A program made the translations under genes and the position numbers. Shown one piece after another: positions 21,214-28,780 of a stretch of DNA of 43,068 nt (its first letter is position 1; each line of letters opens with the position of its first letter). A model generated the notes under the pieces. That model did no database searches and was not told the origin of the DNA. It saw only the letters and a list, made by a program, of their open reading frames with translations. Origin of the DNA: Microbispora rosea (lineage in GTDB: Bacteria > Actinomycetota > Actinomycetes > Streptosporangiales > Streptosporangiaceae); contig NZ_FTNI01000046.1 in NCBI RefSeq assembly GCF_900156315.1, positions 1 to 43,068 on the forward strand. The letters are read 5' to 3'.

Positions 21214-22808
21214 GACGTCTCCGTCCGTGCCGTCCCCGCGCGTACGGCGAGCAGGGCGCGGTCGTCCCGCCCGCCGCCCGGATCGGCGCCCGGACCGCCG
21301 CCCAGCCATTCGGTGCTGAGCTGCTCCAGCCGCTCCACCAAGGCCTCGACGGGCATTCCCACGCAGGTGGCGAGCGCCTCCTTCAGCCGTTCCTCGCCGA
21401 ACATCTCCCGCCCGGTCGGGCCGCCGAACGCCTCGGTGATGCCGTCGCTGTACAGCAGGCACACCTCGCCGGGCGCCAGGTCGAGCGTGACGGGCCGCAG
21501 GGTGATCTTCTTCAACGCGCCGAGGAGGGAACCCCGGGCGGCGGCCTCCTCCACCGTGCCGTCCCCGCGCAGGACCAGCGGCGGCGGGTGCCCGGCCACG
21601 GCCAGGTCCACCAGCACGTGATCGCCGGGTGCGGTCCGCAGCGCGGCCAGGATCATCGTCACGTAGGAGTTCGGCGACGGAGAGGCGAGCAGCGACCGGT
21701 TCAGCAGTTCGAGCAGCCGGTCGGTGCGGCTTTCCAGCAGCAGCAGCGTGCGCAGGCTGTGACGGACCTGACCGGCCAGGACCGCCGCGCGGGCGCCCTT
21801 GCCGCAGACATCGCCGAGAATGATCAGCGGCGGCCGCTCCACGATCCCGGCGTCGGGAGCCGTGTCGGGCAGGTAGACGTCGTAGAAGTCGCCGCCGATG
21901 GCGCCCGCCTGCTGCGAGGCCCGCAGCCGGCCGGCCAGCCGCATGCCCTCGATCTCCGGCATGTCGGGCGGCAGCAGGTCGCCGGTCAGGATGGCGTTGA
22001 TCGTGCTCTGCTCCCGGAACAGGGAGGCCGCGGAGATCGCGGCGCCGGCCCGGACAGCGAGGTCGCGCGCCATCCTCTGGTCGTCGTCGCCGAACGGCGA
22101 CCGCCCGGCGCGGCGGGCGAGCACGATCGCCCCGGCGGGCACGCCGTTGCCGGGCAGCGGGAGCACCAGCAGGTGGCCCGCCGGGCCGAACCCCTCCGGC
22201 AGCAGCCAATCCGGCGCGCCGCCCGGGTCCTGCTGTCCGGCGGCGCCGTGCCGCAGGCCCGCGAGCGCGTCGGTCAGGCCGGGCACCTCCGCCGCCGTGA
22301 CGGCCGGCAGGGTGCCCTCCTCCGGGCCGTACCGGCCGGAGACGGCGCGCACCCACTCGATCCTGCGGCGGGCGGTGGCCGGCAGCAGCACGATCGCCGC
22401 GTCGCACAGGAAGTCGGCGGCCAGCTCCGTCGCGGCCCTGGCACACCGGCGCGGGTTGAGCGAGGCGGACAGGCGGCGGCCGGCCTCCAGCAGGAACTCG
22501 GTCCGCGGCGCCGCGTTCAGGTCCGTGAGATACCAGGCGAGCCGGCAATCGCCGACCGCCTCGGTGCGAATCCGGAGCGCCCGGCCGCCGTGGGTCACGA
22601 TCCGGCCTTCGGGGGCGGGCGGGACGGAGTCGAGCGGCGCGGGCGCGGGCAGGCCCGGCTCGACCCCCGGCACCAGGCGGACCGCCGCCGCGTTGGCCAG
22701 CGTCACGACGCCGTCCGCGTCGCACACCACTATGCCCTCGCCGCTGCCTTCGAGCAGCGCCGCCAGGAGGTCGGGAGCCGGCCGTACCGCCCTGCGCGTT
22801 CCCGTCAT
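21207..22808 (-). CDS. PP2C/SpoIIE serine phosphatase with PAS and GAF-like sensor domains
   Basis: The 533-aa protein begins with a PAS-like domain (about 10-100: LLEGSGEGIVVCDADGVVTLANAAA), then a GAF-like domain (about 105-270), then a SpoIIE-type PP2C domain (about 285-515) with the metal-binding patterns GAIGGDFYDVYLP, ILGDVCGKGARAAVLAG, VAGHPPPLVLR, LLYSDGITEAFG and GRDDRALLAVR. Such RsbU/RsbP-like enzymes dephosphorylate STAS antagonists. ATG 22808 is preferred, with GGGGGA about 7 bp upstream; GTG 22853 is an in-frame alternative. Family knowledge predicts it acts on the STAS protein two genes downstream. The PAS and GAF ligands are not evident. Confidence 0.92.
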   Translation of the reverse strand: MTGTRRAVRPAPDLLAALLEGSGEGIVVCDADGVVTLANAAAVRLVPGVEPGLPAPAPLDSVPPAPEGRIVTHGGRALRIRTEAVGDCRLAWYLTDLNAAPRTEFLLEAGRRLSASLNPRRCARAATELAADFLCDAAIVLLPATARRRIEWVRAVSGRYGPEEGTLPAVTAAEVPGLTDALAGLRHGAAGQQDPGGAPDWLLPEGFGPAGHLLVLPLPGNGVPAGAIVLARRAGRSPFGDDDQRMARDLAVRAGAAISAASLFREQSTINAILTGDLLPPDMPEIEGMRLAGRLRASQQAGAIGGDFYDVYLPDTAPDAGIVERPPLIILGDVCGKGARAAVLAGQVRHSLRTLLLLESRTDRLLELLNRSLLASPSPNSYVTMILAALRTAPGDHVLVDLAVAGHPPPLVLRGDGTVEEAAARGSLLGALKKITLRPVTLDLAPGEVCLLYSDGITEAFGGPTGREMFGEERLKEALATCVGMPVEALVERLEQLSTEWLGGGPGADPGGGRDDRALLAVRAGTARTETSW

Positions 22809-22956
22809 GGCCGCATCCCCCGGTCCCTGTTCGTTACCCCACAGTACCTTCACCCCGATATCGGCAGGACGAGGGCGGGTGGCGCCGGAACAGCCCCCGA
22901 GGGTTCACCACGAGAGGGGGTATCCATAATTCCGATGGGTTAGGTAGGGTTAGTGG

Positions 22957-23916
22957 GTGCATTTCGACTACACCATGGCGATCGGCTCGTTCCTGGTCGC
23001 CGTCGTCGTCGGCCTGACCGGGATGGGCGGCGGCGCCCTGATGACGCCCATGCTCGTGACGTTCTTCGGCGTGCCGCCCCTCGCCGCCGTCTCCAGCGAC
23101 CTCGTCGCCGCCGCCGTCATGAAACCGGTGGGCAGCCTCGTGCACCTGCGCCGGGGGACGGTCAACCTGCGGCTCGTCGCCTGGCTGTGCGCGGGCTCGG
23201 TGCCCGCGGCGTTCTGCGGAGTGCTCATCGCCCGCGCGCTGGGCCGGGGCGAGGCCGTGCAGGAGGTGATCCAGAAGGGTCTCGGCATCGCCCTGCTCAT
23301 CGCGGCGGGGGGCCTGGCCGTACGGGGTTACCTCGCGATGCGCGACCGCGCCGAGGGCCGCACCCCGGAGACCGGCCGCCGCACCGCCGCCCCCGGCGAA
23401 CCGGCCTCGACCGAGATGCCCTCCGTCACCGTACGGCCGCTGCCGACCGCGCTGGTGGGGGCCGTCGGCGGGCTGGTGGTCGGCATCACCTCGGTCGGCT
23501 CCGGATCCCTGATCATCGTGGCCCTGCTCGCGCTCTACCCCGCGTTGAAGGCCAACCAGCTCGTCGGGACCGACCTGGTCCAGGCCGTGCCGCTCGTCAT
23601 GTCGGCCGCGCTCGGGCACCTGCTGTTCGGCGAGTTCACGCTGTCGGTCACGGTCGCGCTGCTGGTGGGCTCCGTCCCCGGCGTCTACCTCGGCTCGCGG
23701 ATCTCCTCGCGCGCCCCCGGCGGGCTGATCCGCCGCGTCCTGGCGTTCGTGCTGCTCGCCTCGGCGCTGAAGATGTTCGGCTTCGGCAACGCCCCGACCG
23801 TCTGGGTGCTGGTCGCCGTGCTGCTCCTCGCGCCGGCCTTCTGGATGGTCCTGCGCGTGCGGTGCGGCCTGCCCGCGCTCCCCTGGCGGCGGGAGGCTCA
23901 GACCGCCGGGAGGTGA
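22957..23916 (+). CDS. TauE/SafE (TSUP) family membrane transporter
   Basis: The 319-aa protein has about eight hydrophobic helices in two repeats, each opening with the family's Gly-rich signature: FLVAVVVGLTGMGGGALMTPML near residue 15 and VGAVGGLVVGITSVGSGSLIIVALL near 165. The repeats are split by a charged loop at about 115-155. Members export sulfite, sulfoacetate or related organic anions, driven by proton gradients; the substrate here is unknown. GTG 22957 is chosen because it precedes the first helix with only 6 residues, and no clear ribosome-binding site is present, so it may be leaderless. Its end overlaps the convergent dienelactone hydrolase by 19 bp. A sulfite-oxidase-like gene lies 2 kb away. 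Confidence 0.9.
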   Translation: MHFDYTMAIGSFLVAVVVGLTGMGGGALMTPMLVTFFGVPPLAAVSSDLVAAAVMKPVGSLVHLRRGTVNLRLVAWLCAGSVPAAFCGVLIARALGRGEAVQEVIQKGLGIALLIAAGGLAVRGYLAMRDRAEGRTPETGRRTAAPGEPASTEMPSVTVRPLPTALVGAVGGLVVGITSVGSGSLIIVALLALYPALKANQLVGTDLVQAVPLVMSAALGHLLFGEFTLSVTVALLVGSVPGVYLGSRISSRAPGGLIRRVLAFVLLASALKMFGFGNAPTVWVLVAVLLLAPAFWMVLRVRCGLPALPWRREAQTAGR

Positions 23917-24611
23917 CGGCGCAGGAGGTCCATGGCCAGCCCCCACGCCGTACGGCCCGCCTCCGGGTTGTGGAACATCGGCGCGAAGAAGTTGTGGAAG
24001 GCGTGGCCGGCGTCCTCCTGCACGTGGACCTCCACGTTCGGCCGTCCGGCCGCCGCCTTCTCCACGACCGCCACCCTGTCGCGGGGGATGTAGGGGTCCC
24101 GGCCGCCGAAGTGGAACTGGATCGGGCCGCGGATGCCGCTCAGGAGCTGGGGCGCGTCCGGCACGTCCGCGCCGTAGAAGGACACCACGGCCGACAGGCC
24201 GCTCCCACCGGCACCGGCGGCGACCGCGTAGGCCAGCGAGCCGCCGAGGCAGAAGCCGAGCACGCCGGTTCCGCCCGTCACCTCGGACCGCGCCGCGAGG
24301 GCGGCCAGCGCGGCGGCGCAGTCGTCCGCGGCCTTCTCGGCGTCCAGGTTCGCCGACAGCTCCAGCGAGGCGCGCAGCCCCTCCTCGTCGTGGGCGGCGG
24401 CCCAGCCGGGCCGCAGGCGCCAGAACAGGTCCGGCACGCCGACGACGTAACCGAGCCCGGCGAGGTCGGCGGCGACCGCCCTGATGTAGTCGCTCACGCC
24501 CCAGATCTCCGGGATCAGCAGAAGCCCCGGGCCGCTCCCCCGTTCCGGGATCCACAGGCGCAAATCGAAGCCACCGTCCGTGACCGTCACCGTCTGCGTG
24601 CGCTCGGGCAT
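23898..24611 (-). CDS. Dienelactone hydrolase family alpha/beta hydrolase
   Basis: The 237-aa protein has the alpha/beta hydrolase fold. The nucleophile elbow is GFCLGG, with Cys as nucleophile as in dienelactone hydrolase; a GGRDPYIP segment gives the Asp and QEDAGHAFHNF the His of the triad. ATG 24611 has GGGAGGA 4 bp upstream; a start 12 bp earlier is less well placed. Family members cleave dienelactone in chlorocatechol breakdown, but many actinobacterial ones act on other esters or lactones, and no aromatic degradation genes are nearby. The 3' end overlaps the TSUP gene by 19 bp. Confidence 0.9.
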   Translation of the reverse strand: MPERTQTVTVTDGGFDLRLWIPERGSGPGLLLIPEIWGVSDYIRAVAADLAGLGYVVGVPDLFWRLRPGWAAAHDEEGLRASLELSANLDAEKAADDCAAALAALAARSEVTGGTGVLGFCLGGSLAYAVAAGAGGSGLSAVVSFYGADVPDAPQLLSGIRGPIQFHFGGRDPYIPRDRVAVVEKAAAGRPNVEVHVQEDAGHAFHNFFAPMFHNPEAGRTAWGLAMDLLRRHLPAV

Positions 24612-24645
24612 CGTTCCTCCCATGGCGAGCTGACGGCGATCATCT

Positions 24646-24684
24646 CACGCCTGTAGATCGCGCAACACGCCTATAGATCGCGCA
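24646..24684. repeat. 19-bp direct repeat (20-bp period) at the end of the LLM gene
   Basis: Two 19-bp copies (24646-24664 and 24666-24684) differ at one base (G/A). The second contains the last codons and stop of the LLM oxidoreductase; the first lies just beyond it, so the gene end has been duplicated. Confidence 0.88.
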
Positions 24685-25636
24685 GCGCGGGGAGGAGCTC
24701 CTTCTCCGACCACTCGAAGAACTCCCGCTGGCGTTCCCGTCCGACCTGCACGAGCGCGAGATGGGTGAAGCCCGCCTCGGTGTACTGCCGCACGGCCTCG
24801 ACCACGGCGCCGGCGTCCGCGCCGCAGGGCACCTTCTCGGCCACGTCCTCCGGCCGTACGGTCTCGGTCGCGGCGGCGAAGTTGACCGGCGCGGGCAGCT
24901 CCGACATGACCTTCCAACCGGCCACCGACCAGCGCCACATGCGGTGCGCCCGCTCGACCGCGGCGTCCTTGTCGGGGTCGTAGCAGACGGCCAGCTGGCC
25001 GTAGACGGGCTTGCCCTCGCCTCCGGACGCGGCGAACTTCTCCACCAGCGAGCCGTCCGGGTCGGTCGCCACGAGGCCGTCGCCGAGCTCGGCCGCGATG
25101 TCCGCCGACTGCTCGCCGGACGCGGCGACCGCGATGGGCACCGGCCGCTCGGGCAGGTCGAACAGCCGGGCCGAGTCGATGTCGAAGTACTCGCCGCGGT
25201 AGTTGCGGTAACCGCCCTGGAAGAGCTCCTTGATGACCTCGATGGCCTCGCGGAACATGTCGTGCCGGGTGTTGACCGGCGGCCAGCCGTGCCCCACCAC
25301 GTGCTCGTTCAGGTTCTCGCCCGCGCCCACGCCGAGGGTGAACCGGCCGTCGCTGAGCACTCCCATCGTGGCCGCCTTCTGCGCCACCACCGCCGGGTGG
25401 TAGCGCATGATCGGGCACGTCACGTACGTCATCAGCGGCAGCCGTTCGGTGGCCTGCGCCACCGCGCCCAGCACCGACCAGGCGTACGGAGAGTGGCCCA
25501 TCTCCTCCAGCCACGGGAAGTAGTGGTCGGAGATGACGGCGTAGTCGAAACCGGTCCGTTCGGCCGCGACCGCGTCCGCCACCAGCTCCTTCGCGGGCGT
25601 CTGCTCGCACATCAGGGTGAAACCGATCTCTGCCAT
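24671..25636 (-). CDS. LLM-class F420-dependent oxidoreductase
   Basis: The 321-aa protein is a luciferase-like TIM barrel of the F420 type: MAEIGFTLMCEQTPAKELV at the start, GFDYAVISDHYFPWLEEMGHSPYAW, TYVTCPIMRYHPAVVAQKAATM, RFTLGVGAGENLNEHVVG and the C-terminal FTHLALVQVG. It most resembles the glucose-6-phosphate dehydrogenase-like subgroup (TIGR03557-type). It likely reduces or oxidises a substrate with coenzyme F420, which actinomycetes make. ATG 25636 has AGGGGTGG just upstream; GTG/ATG 18 bp earlier is possible. The 3' end carries a tandem duplication with an extra copy beyond the stop. Confidence 0.92.
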   Translation of the reverse strand: MAEIGFTLMCEQTPAKELVADAVAAERTGFDYAVISDHYFPWLEEMGHSPYAWSVLGAVAQATERLPLMTYVTCPIMRYHPAVVAQKAATMGVLSDGRFTLGVGAGENLNEHVVGHGWPPVNTRHDMFREAIEVIKELFQGGYRNYRGEYFDIDSARLFDLPERPVPIAVAASGEQSADIAAELGDGLVATDPDGSLVEKFAASGGEGKPVYGQLAVCYDPDKDAAVERAHRMWRWSVAGWKVMSELPAPVNFAAATETVRPEDVAEKVPCGADAGAVVEAVRQYTEAGFTHLALVQVGRERQREFFEWSEKELLPALRDL

Positions 25637-25745
25637 ACGGCCACCCCTACCCACGTCCGTACCGGTCAGACGGCGCGGTGACGAGGCCGACGGCCGACCG
25701 GCATGGGCGAACCGGCCGCCGAGCCATGTGACCGTCCAAATTCAC

Positions 25746-25811
25746 TTGACCAGTTACGCCTCTTTGTCGTACCTTTGTAACTACCTAAGAAAATTAAGAC
25801 AGTTACAAAGG
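25746..25811 (+). promoter_or_regulatory. AT-rich promoter with 11-bp inverted-repeat operator
   Basis: TTGACC (25746-25751) and TACCTT (25770-25775), 18 bp apart, form a good housekeeping-type promoter. A perfect inverted repeat, CCTTTGTAACT (25772-25782) and AGTTACAAAGG (25801-25811), overlaps the -10 and the ribosome-binding region of the 54-aa gene. A third half-site AGTTAC lies at 25752-25757. The layout fits a repressor operator of MarR or similar type. Confidence 0.7.
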
Positions 25812-25825
25812 CGAGCTGGACGGTA

Positions 25826-25990
25826 ATGATGTTCTACGACTACTCCCTGGCCACCGAGCGCGTCACCGAGTTGCACCGCGAGGCCGACAACGCCCGCGTC
25901 GCCAGCCGTCTGGTCTCGGCCAGGCGCTGGTCACGCCTCGCGTCCTGGGCCCAGCGTCAGGCCCGGAGGGCGAGCCGCGACCTGGGCTGA
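25826..25990 (+). CDS. 54-aa basic small protein under an inverted-repeat operator
   Basis: The ORF starts with a double ATG (25826, 25829): MMFYDYSLATERVTELHREA, then DNARVASRLVSARRWSRLAS and WAQRQARRASRDLG. It is Arg-rich (13 Arg) and predicted to be a single amphipathic helix with a short aromatic N-terminus; no signal peptide or metal motif is seen. Short Arg-rich proteins of this kind with an N-terminal YDY/YxL motif are common in actinomycetes and uncharacterised. The strong AT-rich promoter and operator directly in front argue that it is expressed and regulated. It lies 36 bp before the molybdoenzyme gene on the same strand and may be its leader cistron. Confidence 0.7.
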   Translation: MMFYDYSLATERVTELHREADNARVASRLVSARRWSRLASWAQRQARRASRDLG

Positions 25991-26026
25991 CGGCCGTCAC
26001 CGCGTCGGCCCGGAAGGGAAGGGCCG

Positions 26027-27085
26027 ATGCACACGACACGCGACATCCGCACGCCGGTGGTGAAGCCGGCCATCGCCGCCCTCATGGAGGACGCGGGCAC
26101 CGGCCTCGACTACGGCACCCGGCCCGACCGCCTGCCGGGCCTGCTCACCCCGCTCGACCGCTTCTTCGTCCGCAACCACGCACCGACCCCCCGCCTCGAT
26201 GCGAGAACCTGGACGCTGTGCGTCGAGGGCGCCGGCGTACGCCGGGCCGTCCGCTACACCTACGACGACCTGTGGCGCCGGTTCCCGCTCGTGTCCGTCG
26301 TCCGCACCATGGAGTGCGCGGGCAACCGTCGCGCCCTGTTCGGCGTCGAGCACGGCCGCCGCTTCGGCGGGGTGCAATGGGGCCGGGGCGCCATCGCGAC
26401 CGCCGAGTGGACCGGGATCCCGCTGCGCGACCTGCTCGAACCCGCCGGCCTAACCGACGCCGCCGTCGAGGTGATGCCGGAGGGGCTCGACGAGGCGCGC
26501 GGGCGCCGCCCGATGCCCCTGGCCAAGGCCCTGGCCCCCGACACCCTGCTCGCGCTCGCCATGAACGGCGAGATCCTGCCGCCCGACCACGGCTTCCCCG
26601 CCCGCGTGCTCGTCTCCGGCTGGCTCGGCGCGGCGAGCATCAAGTGGGTGGGCCGGATCGAGGTGTCCGACCGGCCGCTGAGCGTGCCGTGGAACACCGA
26701 GGACTACGTGATCGTCGGCCCCGGACGTCCGGCCGTGCCGATCACCTCCACGCCGGTCGCGAGCCTGGTCGAGCTGCCCTGGCCCGCGCGGCTGCATCCC
26801 GGCCCGCAGACGATCCGCGGCCGGGCGTACGCCGGGGAGGACCGCGTGACCGCGGTCGACTACCGGATCGACGACGGCCCCTGGCTGCCCGCCGCCCTCG
26901 ACGGACCCGGCCTCGCGGGCGTCTGGACCCGCTGGCGGTTCCCCTGGGATCCCGCTCCCGGCGCCCACATCGTGCGGGTGCGGGCCACCGACGAGCACGG
27001 CCGATCCCAGCCCGATACCACTCCCTGGAACGACCTCGGCTACTGCCACACCTCGGTGCTCCCCCATCCCGTTGTGGTCACCTAG
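26027..27085 (+). CDS. Sulfite-oxidase-family molybdopterin oxidoreductase
   Basis: The 352-aa protein has the molybdopterin domain with the Mo-ligand Cys in VRTMECAGNRRALF (residues about 92-105), AEWTGIPLRDLLEPAG, GFPARVLVSGWLGAASIKWVGRIEVSD, and a C-terminal immunoglobulin-like dimerisation domain (about 245-350, IRGRAYAGEDRVTAVDYRIDDGPW). It lacks a Tat or other signal, so it is cytoplasmic, and it has no cytochrome domain. Sulfite oxidation is the family's best-known activity, but many bacterial members act on other substrates. ATG 26027 follows GGAAGGGAAGGG. It may be expressed from the operator-controlled promoter upstream; its stop overlaps the convergent MDR gene. Confidence 0.9.
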   Translation: MHTTRDIRTPVVKPAIAALMEDAGTGLDYGTRPDRLPGLLTPLDRFFVRNHAPTPRLDARTWTLCVEGAGVRRAVRYTYDDLWRRFPLVSVVRTMECAGNRRALFGVEHGRRFGGVQWGRGAIATAEWTGIPLRDLLEPAGLTDAAVEVMPEGLDEARGRRPMPLAKALAPDTLLALAMNGEILPPDHGFPARVLVSGWLGAASIKWVGRIEVSDRPLSVPWNTEDYVIVGPGRPAVPITSTPVASLVELPWPARLHPGPQTIRGRAYAGEDRVTAVDYRIDDGPWLPAALDGPGLAGVWTRWRFPWDPAPGAHIVRVRATDEHGRSQPDTTPWNDLGYCHTSVLPHPVVVT

Positions 27086-28071
27086 GGAACGAGCACCACC
27101 TTGCCCGTGGTCGCGCGGGTCTCCAGCGCGGCGTGCGCGGCGGCGGCGTCCTTGAGCGGGAAGCTCTGCACCAGCGGGACCAGCGCGCCCGACCCCGCGG
27201 CCGCCAGCGCACGCTCCTCCAGGCCCCGCAGGCCGCCCGGCCGCTTCAGCACCCGCGCGCCGACCGCCACCGCCGCGGTGATGCCGCGCGCGAACAGGTC
27301 CTGCGTGGTCAGCGCGGTCGGGCCGCCCTGCGCGTCCGCCCAGCCGAACAGCACGATCCTGCCGCCGACGCCGAGCAGTTCCAGGGTGGCGCGCCCGAGG
27401 GCCCCGCCGACGCCGTCGAGCGCCAGCGTGACCTCCCGGTCGCCGAGGATCGCCGTCACCTCGTCGGGCCAGCCGGGCACGGCGTAGTCCACGGCGTGGT
27501 GCGCGCCCAGCTCCAGCACCCGGCCCACCTTGGCCGCGCCGCCGGCGAGCCCGACGACCGTGGCGCCTGCCCGCACCGCCGCCTGCACGAGCAGGTTGCC
27601 GATGCCTCCGGCCGCCGCCGTCACCAGGACGACGTCGTCCGCCCGGATCTCCGCGATGTCGAGGATGCCCATGGTCGTCCGGCCGCTGCCGATCATCGCC
27701 ACGGCCTCGCCGTACCCGAGGCCGTCCGGGATCTCGTGGATCGCCGAGGCGTCCCGCACGGCCAGTTCCGCGTATCCGCCGGGAACCATCCCCAGATGGG
27801 TCACCACCCGCCTGCCGACCAGGCCCGGATCGGCCCCGGGACCGACGGCGTCGACGATCCCGGCGACCTCCCGGCCGGGGATCGTGGGCAGGTCGGGGAC
27901 GGGGATCGGACCACCGGCGTACTTCCCGGCCCGCAACGTGGTGTCGACCAGGTGCACCCCCGCCGCCCGTACGGCCACGCGGACCTGGCCCGGCCCGGGC
28001 TCGGGATCCTCGACCTCCTCGTAGAGGAGATTCTCAGCGGGACCGAATGCATGCAATCTGATGGCGTACAT
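27082..28071 (-). CDS. Zinc-independent MDR-family quinone oxidoreductase-like protein
   Basis: The 329-aa protein has the medium-chain dehydrogenase layout: N-terminal GroES-like part (MYAIRLHAFGPAENLLYEEVEDPEPGPGQ region, TIPGREVAGIVDAVG) and a nucleotide domain with VTAAAGGIGNLLVQAAVRAGATVVGLAG, the AAxGGxG signature of quinone oxidoreductases (zeta-crystallin type), which prefer NADPH. No zinc-binding Cys set is present. ATG 28071 is preferred because the 12 extra residues of a longer frame do not fit the fold. It is convergent with the molybdoenzyme gene (4-bp overlap) and divergent from the sigma factor operon. The physiological substrate is unknown. Confidence 0.9.
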   Translation of the reverse strand: MYAIRLHAFGPAENLLYEEVEDPEPGPGQVRVAVRAAGVHLVDTTLRAGKYAGGPIPVPDLPTIPGREVAGIVDAVGPGADPGLVGRRVVTHLGMVPGGYAELAVRDASAIHEIPDGLGYGEAVAMIGSGRTTMGILDIAEIRADDVVLVTAAAGGIGNLLVQAAVRAGATVVGLAGGAAKVGRVLELGAHHAVDYAVPGWPDEVTAILGDREVTLALDGVGGALGRATLELLGVGGRIVLFGWADAQGGPTALTTQDLFARGITAAVAVGARVLKRPGGLRGLEERALAAAGSGALVPLVQSFPLKDAAAAHAALETRATTGKVVLVP

Positions 28072-28174
28072 GTGCCCGTTATAGATCTCCGAGCCGCTCC
28101 CCCACATCGGGCGATGGTCCTAGGACGTCCGTACCTCGTGAACCGATCGGCGCGCGCGCCGCGATAGACGAGAC
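28072..28174. promoter_or_regulatory. Divergent MDR/ECF sigma promoter region
   Basis: This 103-bp spacer should hold the promoter of the sigma factor operon, which ECF operons often autoregulate. It contains the perfect palindrome GTCCTAGGAC (28117-28126). I could not identify a convincing ECF -35/-10 pair. Confidence 0.35.
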
Positions 28175-28780
28175 ATGCGCCCCCTCTCCCTGCGGTTCCC
28201 CCGCAAACGCCCGCATCCACCGCCCGTGAGCCCGTCCAGTGACGATCACGACCTGATGGCGGCCGTGGCGGCGGAACGCGTCGAGGCGCTCCGGCTGCTG
28301 CATGACCGGCACGCGCCCTGGCTGCGCGCCCGCCTGCTGCGCAGGTGCGCCGACCCCGACCTCGTGGACGACGCGATCCAGGACACGTTCGTCGCGATCT
28401 GGCGCGGGGCGCGCCGCTACTCGCCGCAGGGCGACGACGCCGCCGCCTGGATCTGGACGATCGCCGTGCGCCGCCTCGCCTCCGCCCTGAGACGTCCCGG
28501 CGGACGCTGGATCGCCGCCGCCGCGCTCGCCGACACCGCGCTCGCGGAAACAGGCGCCCGCCTCGCCTCCGCCGAGGACAGCGTGCTGCTCGGGGTCGAG
28601 CACGGCGATCTCGGCGGCGCCCTGGCCCGCCTGTCACCGGAACTGCGCGCCGTGATCCAGGCGACCGTCCTCGACGGCCTGACCGTCCGTGAGGCGTCCC
28701 GGCTACTCGGCATTCCCGAAGGCACCGTGAAAACCCGGCTCATGCGGGCCAAGGCCCGGCTGAGAGAGGAGCTGGCATGA
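28175..28780 (+). CDS. ECF-type RNA polymerase sigma factor
   Basis: The 201-aa protein has sigma region 2 (about 40-105: LLHDRHAPWLRARLLRR, VDDAIQDTFVAIWRGARRYSP, AAWIWTIAVRRLASALRRP) and region 4 (about 145-198: LSPELRAVIQATVLDGLTVREASRLLGIPEGTVKTRLMRAKARL). It would direct polymerase to a small regulon when its anti-sigma factor lets go. It starts at ATG 28175, ahead of a Pro/Arg-rich N-terminal 25 residues; a GTG inside (VSPSSDDHD) is an alternative start. The stop overlaps the anti-sigma gene by ATGA, and the operon continues into an ABC transporter, a likely target. The inducing signal is not visible. Confidence 0.93.
   Translation: MRPLSLRFPRKRPHPPPVSPSSDDHDLMAAVAAERVEALRLLHDRHAPWLRARLLRRCADPDLVDDAIQDTFVAIWRGARRYSPQGDDAAAWIWTIAVRRLASALRRPGGRWIAAAALADTALAETGARLASAEDSVLLGVEHGDLGGALARLSPELRAVIQATVLDGLTVREASRLLGIPEGTVKTRLMRAKARLREELA

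Noticed and set aside
20158..22956. A cobalamin riboswitch near the B12-binding gene
   Set aside because: I looked for a B12-box-like sequence in the gaps around these genes and saw none; the gaps (26 bp and about 148 bp) are too short or lack it.
28117..28126. Palindrome GTCCTAGGAC as a defined operator
   Set aside because: A single 10-bp palindrome can occur by chance, and it does not match an ECF promoter or a regulator motif I know; it is kept only as a note on the spacer.
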